Made by a program: the position numbers and the translations under genes. Below the pieces are notes generated by a model that had not been told where the DNA came from, did not search any database, and saw nothing but the letters and a program-made list of their open reading frames with translations. DNA of 25,803 nucleotides from Bipalium vagum. Its lineage: Eukaryota; Platyhelminthes; Tricladida; Geoplanidae. The stretch spans positions 1 through 25,803 of the forward strand of contig JBBMKC010176556.1 of the NCBI GenBank assembly GCA_037834085.1, written 5' to 3'. Below are positions 1-10,167 of this stretch, one piece after another; within the stretch, counting starts at the first letter, position 1, and each line of letters opens with the position of its first letter.

Positions 1-69
<69 letters not shown>
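1..69. repeat. AAT trinucleotide microsatellite
   Basis: An uninterrupted run of about 23 AAT units begins at the window edge, so its full length is unknown. It has no coding content. Similar ATT/AAT runs recur at about 10600-10636 and 13294-13330. Confidence 0.97.
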
Positions 70-1290
70 TTATTCATGACATTCATTCAAATAAAATGAT
101 TATAATGGATATTAAGAATTCCTATATATTGCATGAATTTAAGATATATCGTCCATAAATCAGTAAATATAATAGTTTTGAGGAGAATAATAAATTATAA
201 AATTTCAATTACTGACAGATAAAAAATATTATTTATGAGTTTTGTGTAGAACAAACAGGAAACATTTTACTATCTAAATCTTAAAAAAATAAAATAAAGA
301 CTCATAAAATGCAAATTTATCGAACTCACAAAGATTTTATGGAATAATTTTTCCATCAATAAAGGAAAAGGACTTTGCACATTGCACTCTCAATGAAATA
401 AAACAGTTTATTTATATAATTTTACAATATATTATTTAATGTGAGTATTATAATATCGACTTTTCTGGTGTAATAACGTCATAAACATAAATGATCAACA
501 TTTATGATCAAGATCAACAGATTTGTGTTAAGAAAAAGTTACACAAAATTATAATATAAAATCAAATAAAAATAGAAGTTCTGACATTGAAATAAGCTAT
601 TTTACTACCTCTTATAACAATACGATATTACTGAGATTTAGTGATGAACTGAACTAAATGGCTGACATCCACCTTAAGATCTATAAAAAAGAATAATGTA
701 AAAATGGAGAAGCAAGCCCAACCTTCAAGTCCAAAAAACACAAATCACGTTCCAATGAAAACTTAAGCTAAATTATTGATTTTTTTATATTGATTTTTTA
801 GTCATTATTTTATTTTTATTATTTTCAAAATATTTTCAAAATTTCATCATTATCATATTATTTTCTTATTATGTTTAATTTAATTTATGAGAAATTTAAT
901 TATTCAATACTTTCATTTTTTCAGGATTTTATTTATTTCTTGCTTTTAATTGCTCTAATATAAAATCAAATAAAAATAAAAGTTCTGACAATGGTATGAA
1001 ATTGATATGAAGAGAAAATTGTAATATATTTTGAAAATATAAATAAAAATATTTTCGTCAAATCAATTCTGCTTGCCTCATGCAATAAAATGTTTCAACA
1101 GATTTTTTAATCAATAATGAGATTTTTCATATTTTACTAAAAAATCAATAAAAAAAAATAATAGTGTAAACATATGCGATGTGTGGCCAGCGGTTGGTCA
1201 GCTCATGATCAAATTGGTAATTTGTTTTTTCAGTCCAGATGAAAGATGAAAAAAGCTTATGGTGCTTAAACCATGATGAGAAAAAGTACT
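70..1290. other. AT-rich upstream intergenic region
   Basis: No coding sequence could be recognised in either direction. It contains a 35-base direct repeat (552-586 and 956-990, one difference). A segment near 590-660 resembles another at 6678-6755, which suggests an unclassified dispersed repeat. The last 100 bases lead into the core promoter of the channel gene. Confidence 0.6.
552..990. repeat. Pair of 35-bp direct repeats, 404 bp apart
   Basis: Positions 552-586 and 956-990 share 34 of 35 bases (core AAAATCAAATAAAAATA, then AAGTTCTGACA). The spacing is 404 bases. This could be a local duplication or the flanks of an insertion. I recognise no element between them. Confidence 0.6.
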
Positions 1291-1323
1291 TATAAAATAT
1301 AGCATCGTCAATTAAATTCAGTG
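1291..1323 (+). promoter_or_regulatory. Core promoter: TATA box and initiator
   Basis: TATAAAAT begins at 1291 and TTCAGTG lies at 1317-1323, with the presumed start A at 1320. The distance from the first T of the TATA box to that A is 29 bases, as expected for a TATA/Inr core promoter. TCAGT is the arthropod-type initiator. The predicted 5' UTR is about 46 bases with no upstream ATG. This is inference from motifs and spacing only. Confidence 0.6.
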
Positions 1324-1365
1324 AAAATTATTGATTGATAAATAGACAGACTGGAACTATCATTG

Positions 1366-3906
1366 ATGGAATCCCTTGCAGAATTGGTTAAGAAAAATGA
1401 TCGCGAAGAATTTCGTTCTCGGGTCCAACGTGAGCTGAGCGATGAGAGAGCATTTCTGGATTTATTGGACAAAACGGAAAAGGAAAGGGCTGTTCAGTGG
1501 TGTAGAGAAAGTGATATATTTTTGTTGCACAGAATGTTTACAAAGATTGACCAAGTCAAGTCAGTGGAATTTATTAAAGATAATTTGCCATTCTATAAAG
1601 CCCACCATTTACGGGACGATTTAGATCAAACCTGGCTCCATGTAGCCGTAGACAATAACAGAAGTCTGGCTGTCTTGGATTATCTAATTAACGATCTTCA
1701 GATCGATGTTGAAAAGACCGATTCCTCGAAATTCACTGTACTCCATATTGCCTGTCTCAAAGAACAATACAATAAAGGCGAGTTGGATTTGTTGATCAAA
1801 TCGTCCGATCAACTGGTGGCATTGTCCGTTGAGGACGTAAGTCCCTTGGAATATGCTTGCGGAGACATTCGAAAGTTGAAAGACATCAAGAAGAACAAAT
1901 TCGTCAAAATCAATGAGTTGCTGGCTAAAATCGATCGACTGTTCATCGGATTGCCCGAATGCGACGATTACCATTTCAATGAGAAAATATCCTTGGAAAA
2001 TATGTGGCTTAAGTTATTACAGAAAAACGACAAATATAGACTTATTAATCACATGAAGAAAGATGTGCATTTTGTTGAAAAGTTTTATTTGAAGAATGAA
2101 GACATGATTGAAATCATTTCCAACTGCCATGAAAATGGTCAGGGTATTTTGACGTACGTTAAGAAGATAATCTCTCAAGACAACAATGGAATTCCAACTT
2201 TGGAAGATATCTTTACCCTTATTACCGGCCTAAGAGTGAAACAGAAGCAAATAACTGAAACATCAGAACATGAAAACGACTACATTCATTCAGCCTTGTT
2301 TATGGTTTTAATCACAGGGAGATTAGAACTAGCTCCGCCATTGCTGACCTACTGTCAGTTCGATATCATCCCCTATGGACTTTTGACGTGTTTAGTTTGT
2401 TATAAATTGTCTAGAATTAAAGAATTTCCCGAGCAGGTTTTAGGAAATATTCAAAAAGTAAAGAATTTCTCGGAAAAATACTCAGCAATGGTGTTGAATA
2501 GAACGGTAATTCGAGATCTGACTGAAGATAAAACCGTCGTTTCTCAGTATTTGAACAAGTCAGAAATTATTGGAGGTCAGAAAATTCTGGACATTGCCTA
2601 TATGGGAGAATGTTCCAAATTTCTTGCACTACCTACCTGTCAGAAGGCATTAACAAAGTTATGGTATGAAAAGAATCGGAAATGTGCTGCCTTGAAATTC
2701 TATTTGCACTCCTTCGTTCATTGTCTGTTCTTAATTATCTTGTCATACATTTTAGTCAACAATTTCTATGCCAAAGTCTCATCACTGGAAATCGTCTGTT
2801 ACATCTATGGTATTGGATATTTAGCTGAAGAGGTTCGTCAGATATACATTTGTTATAAAGAAACTGGACTGACTACATTTTACGGAAAAGAAGCATCAAA
2901 TTATCTTGATCTGGGTGCAATAGTTACCATGTTGTTGGCTGCCATTTTACGAATGGCTCTTCCAATAGAACAGTTTCCAGATCAAGGAAATCAAGGTTCA
3001 TATATGGAAAGTAAAGATTTCAATTTATTTTTCATCAGATTGACATTGTGCATTTCACTTATTTTGTACTTTATGAGGATTATTTATTTCGGAGCAATTT
3101 TTGAACAATTGGGTCCAAAATTACAAATGATTGCAGAAATGATAGTTAAAGATTTGATGCCTTTAATTTTTATATTTTTGGTATTTATAACGTCGTTTGG
3201 CGTGGCATTTCAATCATTGATGTTTCCTAATAGTTTCTATACATTAAAGAATAACAACACCTTTGAAAAAAAGTCATTGAAAGACGTTGTAGGCATCATT
3301 TTTCGACGATCTACTGTCACAATATTTGACACCCATTATCCATTTGAAGAGCTGGAACATGATGAAGGCGGGTACATCGTGAATCAGGACGGTAAAACAG
3401 CCGTTTATTTTCTTTTGGTTATTTATATGGTCGTCGTTAATGTCATGCTTACAAATTTGTTAATAGCACTATTCAGTTATACTGTTACAGTTATCATCCA
3501 GAAGTCTCGAGAATCATGGAAAGCTAACAGATATAAGGATATCAAAGAGTACTATGATAGGTCTTTACTTCCACCTCCATTGAATTTGATTGAAATTATA
3601 GTTGAGATAATTTATATAAAATTCCAAAAACTCCATTCGAAAAATAAAGAAAGACCAACAAGTGATGAGATGAAATTGGTAGAAAATAACAATGATGGTT
3701 TCCATAAGGACCATTTTATATCATACAAAATTCTCCAAGCATTTGCCCTGAAAGATTGCCGTTATAAATTAGTGTTGAGTGAAGAAGATAAAGAATATGA
3801 AAGAAAATTTAGTATTAAGATGATAAAGAAAGGAATTGAAAATATAGAAAAAACGATTAAGTTAAAAAACCTCAAGCAGCCTTCGCAAGTTGCAGAAAAA
3901 AATTAG
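1366..3906 (+). CDS. Ankyrin-repeat TRPM-like (TRPM/TRPS-type) cation channel, intronless
   Basis: Predicted 846-residue plasma-membrane cation channel in one exon; ATG at 1366, TAG at 3904. Ankyrin-like repeats lie near residues 88-116 (TWLHVAV), 121-150 (TVLHIAC) and 158-170 (SPLEYAC). From about 305 it becomes TRPM-like: a melastatin-homology segment (HSALFMVLITGRLELA, 308 on), the pre-S1 motif CQKALTKLWY (425 on), then S1 about 447-467, S2 474-494, S3 513-532, S4 552-575, S5 596-617, pore about 640-665 and S6 679-705 (NLLIALFSYT). The TRP helix follows at 718 (WKANRYKDIKEYY, then LLPPPLNLI). That WK..RY..I.E...R..L.PP signature is typical of TRPM, not TRPA. The usual FG(Q/E) of the TRPM filter reads FDTHYP (654-659). 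At 846 residues it is shorter than typical TRPM proteins, as if ankyrin repeats replace melastatin regions 1-2. TRPS (soromelastatin) is an alternative assignment; ligand and gating are unknown. Confidence 0.9.
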   Translation: MESLAELVKKNDREEFRSRVQRELSDERAFLDLLDKTEKERAVQWCRESDIFLLHRMFTKIDQVKSVEFIKDNLPFYKAHHLRDDLDQTWLHVAVDNNRSLAVLDYLINDLQIDVEKTDSSKFTVLHIACLKEQYNKGELDLLIKSSDQLVALSVEDVSPLEYACGDIRKLKDIKKNKFVKINELLAKIDRLFIGLPECDDYHFNEKISLENMWLKLLQKNDKYRLINHMKKDVHFVEKFYLKNEDMIEIISNCHENGQGILTYVKKIISQDNNGIPTLEDIFTLITGLRVKQKQITETSEHENDYIHSALFMVLITGRLELAPPLLTYCQFDIIPYGLLTCLVCYKLSRIKEFPEQVLGNIQKVKNFSEKYSAMVLNRTVIRDLTEDKTVVSQYLNKSEIIGGQKILDIAYMGECSKFLALPTCQKALTKLWYEKNRKCAALKFYLHSFVHCLFLIILSYILVNNFYAKVSSLEIVCYIYGIGYLAEEVRQIYICYKETGLTTFYGKEASNYLDLGAIVTMLLAAILRMALPIEQFPDQGNQGSYMESKDFNLFFIRLTLCISLILYFMRIIYFGAIFEQLGPKLQMIAEMIVKDLMPLIFIFLVFITSFGVAFQSLMFPNSFYTLKNNNTFEKKSLKDVVGIIFRRSTVTIFDTHYPFEELEHDEGGYIVNQDGKTAVYFLLVIYMVVVNVMLTNLLIALFSYTVTVIIQKSRESWKANRYKDIKEYYDRSLLPPPLNLIEIIVEIIYIKFQKLHSKNKERPTSDEMKLVENNNDGFHKDHFISYKILQAFALKDCRYKLVLSEEDKEYERKFSIKMIKKGIENIEKTIKLKNLKQPSQVAEKN

Positions 3907-4543
3907 TTTATAAAAATGTCCAGATTCATTAAAAAGTCTTAACTACTGAGACCACTGACCAGATGGTTTAACATGGACTTTAATCCTAATCATATACTTT
4001 TTATTTGTTTATTCTTTTGACAATTATATTTTTACTTCGTTTATTTTCACTATTAATTTAAACTAAAATAATATATTATTATTATTTGGCTAATTAATTA
4101 AAATTTTAATTAAATTTATTAATATTTCTTGATATGAATTACTTAAAAATTCCAAATATAAAATAATTTAAATACTTATTAATTTTAATCTCTTGAACTC
4201 ATTCAAGCAATAAATTACCTGTATAATCTATCAAAATATTTATTATATTTTTTATATATTCATTTTTTAAAAAGAAATGTTTTATAAGAAATTAATTATT
4301 CAACTTAAAAATGAAATGAAAGTGTGTTTTTAAAAAAAATAAATAATAATTTTTATAATAATAAAATTAAATAAAATAAAATAAATAAATATAATAAAAT
4401 TTATATAGAGCAAATTTCCAAATATTTATTAGACTAAGATTTTCAAATACTTAGAAATAATTAAATTATTTTTGTAAATTTTTTAAAAAGTAATTGAAAA
4501 AAATATTTAAAATTAAAAAATTTTAATGTTCCAAATGTTTATA
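3907..4543. other. 3' flank of the channel gene, AT-rich
   Basis: This is very AT-rich non-coding sequence. Possible polyadenylation signals on the + strand are ATTAAA at 3928 and AATAAA at 4209. Neither can be confirmed from sequence alone. I see nothing else in it. Confidence 0.5.
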
Positions 4544-4992
4544 CATTGTGGTCGTTAGAAAAACAGGAAATTAATACAATTAATTTTTATTCTTTTATTA
4601 GAATGTCGATTTAATAATTAATCAATCATGTCGTTTTCAAAGATGTAATCTAATCTCAGTTATTTTGAGTTATTGGTAATTTTATGTCAGAAGTTAGAGG
4701 ATTATCCGACTTTAATATGGATTATTGTATCTTGAGTTGGTTACTAAGAAAGAAAAAATGTTCTGATATAAATAAAATTGGTAATCTGGAACTCATCTTA
4801 CTAGATACCTAGAATAACATAACGCCAGCCGCAATTCAAAATGAAACAAAAACTGGGATTCCACGATTAAGAAAATGTGAACCAATGCAAGGAAGCCATT
4901 TTGGACATAGTATATGAATCTACTAAATATTTCTTGTGAATATTAATAAATAAAGATTTTCTAAGTTTCCCGTTTTTCTAATGACTCTTTTG
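4544..4992. mobile_element. Tc1-like non-autonomous element with inverted ends
   Basis: The left end (4544 on: CATTGTGGTCGTTAGAAAAA) and the reverse complement of the right end (CAAAAGAGTCATTAGAAAAA) match over most of about 29 bases. The match continues as CAGGAAA versus CGGGAAA. Both ends are flanked by TA (4542-4543 and 4993-4994), the Tc1/mariner target-site duplication. The 449-bp interior has no open transposase. A stretch near 4840-4910 faintly resembles a Tc1 C-terminus on the + strand, so this may be a decayed deletion derivative. Confidence 0.65.
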
Positions 4993-4994
4993 TA

Positions 4995-7365
4995 TATTTT
5001 AATTAAATAATAAAATGCAAAATGTTTGAAAAAAAATTTTAAAAAAAAATTTCATATTTATACTTTAAAACTATTAAATAATAATAAAAAAATTTTTTCA
5101 ATATTTTATTAAAAAGAAATTTTCAGAGAATAAAACAATATTATTAGAACAAAAAAATGAATATATAATTTTGATATATATAATATTGTGCATAAAAATC
5201 TAAAACCGTTTGTTTAAATTTTATAATTGTAAAGTTCAGAATTAGTTTATAGAAGAAAAGAAACCAATGAATAAAAAATAATAATAAAAGTTTTATTATA
5301 ATTAACAGAGTAGTCGATACCAGAACGATTTTCGTTTCCTAATTTTGGAAAATGGTAACCTGTCACTGACGGCAAGCCCAACGTCATTGACATACTAAAT
5401 TTGATTTTGCCTCTTACTGCAGAAAGTAACCAATTCAACTATTGGAATTAGCTTGGAAACTTTTATCATTTGTTTATTTTTTTGAAATGTGTGTTTACAA
5501 AATTGAAAAATACACCAAAAGTTGGTCTATTTCATAGAAAAACGTGGAAAAATTGGATTTTAAATGTATAAAAGTGTATTTCGTGTACAATTTCTTTTTA
5601 TAATCTATGCTGCCATGGTAACTATTTTTTTCTGAATTATTTCTATGGCGTCAATAATGAATAAAAGCAAACAAATTACAATTTAATTCTTGATAATTTT
5701 ATTGCGTTGTGAGTAATAATTTAAAGTTCAATTTTTATATTTAGTAACATTTTGTTTAATTTAAAGATACGTTTTAAACAAAAATATTGAAATAATTTTT
5801 ATTATTTTAAAAACATTTTTGAATAAATGAACATAAACGAAAATAAATTCAAACTTTTGAAAAGTAATTTGGTAAAGTTCTACTCAAAGATTTTTAAGGT
5901 TAAACCTTTTTTATGTGAATTGGTTCTGTTTAATATGGTTGAGTTTCCATTAAATTGATGAAGTTAAAGTATTTTCTTCCTGTAAGATTTAGAAGCTGGA
6001 TAAAAGGTTGTTTTACTTGACAAGTTCTAAGAGGATTCTATTTGTGGTTTTCAGACTAGAATAAATGATATTGAAACTGTAAATCCCCAAACAAAACGAT
6101 AGCTTTCATATAGAAAAGAATAGATTTAAAATATTGGATATCTCCATCAAAAAATTCAATGAAATTTTCTCTTTGATAAGAATTCGAAGAACTTGGTCAT
6201 TTATGTGTTGTAAAAAAATTCCAGGTCGAAATATCCAACAAATGTTTTTAATATTTAATAACTTTCGAAAGGACTTATTCTGAGTTTGATCTAGAAGAAC
6301 TATTTTTATAGATCTATATACTCGTACTACCACAAAAGATTATGGGTATAATGTCTTTAATTTGTTATATAATTAATACAATTAGAAAACGTTGCAATTA
6401 AGTTTAATGTAGTAGAACACATCAAATAAATATAATATATCGTAAGCCTGAAAAAATTGTTGTAATGAAAATATCACAAAAAAAGATAATAATGTATCAA
6501 TCTTATTGTCAAAGATATAATTAATTATTATAATTATACAGTTCTATTAAAAGAAAAAAAACACAAGTGAAAATCAACATCCATACATTTCTCATTTATT
6601 ACAAACAGAATTTTATTATGAATAAAAAATTATTTTAAGTACCATTTATATTCTAGTAAATAGTTGAAAAACCATAATGAAATAAACTCTCTTACTATTT
6701 CTTATCTGACTTGTAACAATACGCTATTACTGAGTTTTACTTGTCAGCTGAATTTGTTGGGTTAGCCAAGGGCACATACATGTGTACCCTGATAAAAAAT
6801 ATATGTTAAAGACCGAAAAAGGGTCTAAAATATTTATAATTACTATAAATTAATTATTAAGACTAATTAATTAATTATTAAAAGGGTCAGAAGAAATTAA
6901 TAATAAAAATATTACTACAAAAATAATTTTTTTTAAAAATGCTACTGAATACTGTCCTGATAATTTAAACGGTATATACTTGCTGGAAAATACGCTCATG
7001 CAGTCGGTCGAGCCACCAAATGAAAATATGTGGAGACTTCCAAATCAGAATAAAAAGACATCGTGATTTGTGATCCCAATGATTTTAAAAACAATGTTAT
7101 TTATTAATAAAATTTTTTGTATTTTAATATTTATTTTATTTTGGATTTTATTATTAAATTAAAAAATTAAAATATAAATCAAATAATTAATGAATTATAA
7201 TAATTATTATTATTACTTATATTTTAATGAGTCACACAAAAAAATATAAAAATTTGGAAAAAATTAAATTAGTAAGATCAACTTACTAATAATAGAATTT
7301 AAATAAAAATAGTAATGATAAAATTATACATAGTAATAAATTAAAAATAAAATTTAAAAACAGTA
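4995..7365. other. AT-rich intergenic region, no gene recognised
   Basis: Short open frames here have no recognisable protein features. A slightly less AT-rich patch at about 5300-5460 stays unexplained. One copy of the dispersed repeat lies at about 6678-6755. The rest is low-complexity AT sequence. Confidence 0.5.
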
Positions 7366-8170
7366 ACAAAATGTTACTTAATATAAATTACATATTAAAA
7401 AATGGGTATATAAACCAAATTCAAAATACAATATGGGCCGAACGACGAGAAAATTAATTGAAGACAAAGACAGAGACAGACACAGAATTCAGTCACAAGA
7501 AAGATCACGTGCAGTAAGAACATTAATCATCAGATAGCACGAGGCAATTAACGAGCGAGTCAACATAAATATAAAAGACGGAAAGCAGATTTCATTTATA
7601 ATTTAGGATTGTATATGCCCATCAGTGAGTATTCTATATTATAATATCTATAATTATATTTTAGTTAATTGATTAATAATTCTAAAGAATTATACAATCA
7701 TTATTATAATAAATAATTTCAAAATCCTAATTGGTAATTCTAAAGAATTATACAATTACTAAATAAATAAATAATAATTCAACTTAAATTTCATAGTTGG
7801 TAATTTTTAATAAAATTACACAACCTATTAATTAATATCCTTATAAATAAGTGTTAGGGTTTAGCCCTAAAATCAAGTAATTATTTTGTTTACTTCTTCA
7901 CTTCTGTCGGAGATTCTTTTTTTGTTTGTAGTTCACACACTTATTATGGTGGTGAATTACCTTCCTTGAGGGCTTTTGAGACGTTGATATTTTTATCAAC
8001 GCGAAAAGATTCTGTTCTTTAATTAACCGTAAACCAAGGGAAAAGATTTCTTGTAGAGGATTGCTTAAAAGGCAACCACTCTTAACTTGTAAAAATCAAT
8101 TTTTGAGTGTCAATAAAGTTTTGAAAAGTAATTAGTTTTCTCAGTCGATTAAAAATCATATTTACGAACA
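7366..8170 (+). mobile_element. Possible old LTR-like fragment (weak)
   Basis: The stretch contains a TATAAAA-type motif near 7572 and a downstream AATAAAG near 8111. It runs from a TGTTA to an ACGAACA, which together resemble the layout of a single LTR. No matching second LTR, convincing primer-binding site or recognisable retroelement protein was seen. If real it is an old fossil. Boundaries and family are uncertain. Confidence 0.2.
7672..7825. repeat. Three diverged tandem units of about 58-66 bp
   Basis: The motif TAATTCTAAAGAATTATACAAT occurs near 7675 and again near 7735. A diverged third version (GGTAATTTTTAATAAAATTACACAA) lies near 7799. Each unit contains a small palindrome (TTCTAAAGAA). 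Function unknown; it overlaps the weak LTR-like candidate. Confidence 0.55.
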
Positions 8171-9051
8171 CCTTCTACTCGTTAAGCTCTTAGTGTTAGC
8201 TCCAAATTTAAGAGACTTAACGTACATAACGTATTGCACCAATAAATGACAACTAGAATTGGTACCATGGACTGCCCGAGGTTTTACCGGAAAATTGGGT
8301 TGAATTTCAGTTAAGAGGCAGAGTTACTAATCTGTTGATGATCTAATATATTTGATCTCCAATGGCAAAATACCTTGTTGTCCTCACTGATGGTATCCTC
8401 AAGTTAGCTTCGTCCTGCTGAGTTTGTGAAGGAGTGAAAAAACAGTAAATGTAATTAATGTCGTAGTTTAAATAAAACGTTACGAACAATCGTTTTTGCT
8501 CTGTTACGAGATTCCAGTATCTAACAGGGAACCGCCACATTCGCTAAACATATACACCATTGAGAAAGACCTGCAATCCGATTAATACTGACTTGTGAGA
8601 CACAAATTAAAATAGGTATTTAACTGGTTTGAAATATGACATTTAAGTAAAATAGATGAAAGTTTTTTATTTTATAAAGTTTTAAAATTTTTTGTTAGCT
8701 AAAATATTTATTAAAAATATTTGAATCATTAATAGTGAAAATGAATTAAAATTGTTAAATATTTTAAGAAAATTTAAATTCCAGAAATGATTTTTTTTAT
8801 TTAATTATTATATAAGTAAAATTAATACTAATATTTAAAAATAAGAATGTATTTTTAATTTTGTTAAATAAATTTTAACTTATCTCTAATTATGTGTTTT
8901 AATAAACAACAAAACGCACGTATCTAAGATTTAACAAACTTATATTTGCGCGATATTTGTAATTAAATCACTAGTTTTTTAAATTTAAAATAATTTGTTA
9001 TAAACTTTTTATTTTAATAGTTCTATAGAATTAATTATACTCAATTTGAAA
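8171..9051. other. Intergenic region upstream of the C2CD3-like gene
   Basis: Mixed composition to about 8620, then strongly AT-rich. No gene recognised. A pyrimidine-rich tract ending in TTTTAATAG at 9011-9020 could be a 3' splice site for a non-coding 5' exon, 31 bases before the ATG at 9052. No clear TATA box or initiator was found. Confidence 0.4.
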
Positions 9052-10167
9052 ATGAATCAATCTGTCAATGTTGCAGTCTATACATCTTTGCCACCGAACA
9101 TAAACAAACCAGAACCTTATTTTTATTTAAATTTGCATATTACTTATCTTAAATGGCTAAGTAAAATTCATAACAATTTCGAAGATATTTTAGTAAAAGT
9201 TTTATGGTGGGGAGAAGAAAGTGAAGGAGCAATATTTCATCCCCGTTGTGTAAACTTAGCTGGTTATAAGCAAAATGTTAGAACCCATGCAATGTATCCA
9301 GTTTGTGTTCCTTTGAAACATTTCTCAGCATATTTAAATGATATGGGCAAATTAGGAATTGATATTATAGACAAAAATAAAAAATTTGTGATCGGTAAAG
9401 CTTATGTTGATAATTTGGAACAATTAGCTTTTAACAAAGGTTTACAATCATTGTGTATAATTCTCAATGAAAAGAACAATAAAATTGGAGAAGTTATGAT
9501 AGCAATGTCTTTGGAATCAGTTCAAAATCAGAAAATAGTTGATCAAGATGTCTTTCAAAACACTGAGGTTAATAGTATTCCTAAAGAAAATTTTGCACCG
9601 AACATACAGAAAACAGTTATACATAATCGAGAAGCGATTAATGAAAAATTTTTAACAGACAGTATTGAAAAAGATGTAAAATCTGAAAATTTCCTTGACA
9701 AATTAATTGAAAAAAGCAAAAATATTAGAGAAACCATTTCAATAGATGTAAAGAACGATGAAATCAATAATGAAATATTTAAAAAAACATTTCCAAATTG
9801 CATTGATCATCCTGAAGGCTTGAATATAACGGATCATGGCTGGCTCAACAATGTACTTCATAATCCCAGTGAAAACGATCTATCTGTCAATGACATATCT
9901 AAAATAAATACAGAATCGATTTTAAAATTTTCAGAGAATTTTTCTCTACACAGACCGAAAGAAAACATTAATAATGACCGAGAAACGATAAAATTAATTG
10001 CCGGCAGTGACTCTTTCTCTTTGGAAAATGGAGATTTTCGTGATAAATATCAATTCTTGTCCGATTCCGAAGCATATATTTTGAAAAAGCTCGATAAAGA
10101 AATTTCGTCAGACGATGATCCTTTTAAAAACGAAGAAATTATTGAGGAATTATTTTATAAAAAAGCG
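9052..10167 (+). CDS. C2CD3: C2CD3-like exon 1: N-terminal C2 domain and acidic linker
   Basis: ATG at 9052 opens 372 codons ending before the donor GCG|GTAACT at 10168, phase 0. Residues about 24-160 form the N-terminal C2 domain of C2CD3, with WWGE at 52-55 followed by IFHPR, and with FSAYLNDMGKLGIDII and IGEVMIAMSLE. The rest is a polar, Asn/Glu/Lys-rich linker without recognised domains. The start is preferred because TSLPP lies close behind it, as in the family. If the intron were retained, the frame would run to a stop at 10210-10212 after a short hydrophobic tail. Confidence 0.9.

Larger units (their letters stand above)
590..6755. repeat. Two diverged copies of an unclassified dispersed repeat (about 590-660 and 6678-6755)
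   Basis: The two short segments share the core ACAATACG(A/C)TATTACTGAG and alignable sequence on both sides, including GAAATAA at the left. They are in the same orientation on either side of the channel gene. Only these short segments are repeated, not the whole span. Family and ends were not determined. Confidence 0.45.

Noticed and set aside
1684-1974. Open frame on the minus strand within the channel gene
   Set aside because: It is the antisense shadow of a strongly conserved coding region and has no protein features of its own.
1366-3906. First reading as a TRPA channel (painless/pyrexia type), because of the ankyrin repeats and single exon
   Set aside because: The pre-S1, S6 and post-S6 sequence matches TRPM signatures, not TRPA, so I named it TRPM-like.
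5247-5438. 63-codon minus-strand frame in a less AT-rich patch
   Set aside because: No domain, no neighbouring exons and no family resemblance; kept only as unexplained intergenic sequence.
7675-7825. CRISPR-like array
   Set aside because: Only three diverged AT-rich units with unequal spacing in a eukaryotic window; a simple tandem repeat explains them.
8343-8540. 65-codon minus-strand frame ending in RYFAIGDQIY
   Set aside because: The tail vaguely recalls a retroelement protein, but the resemblance is too short to support a call.
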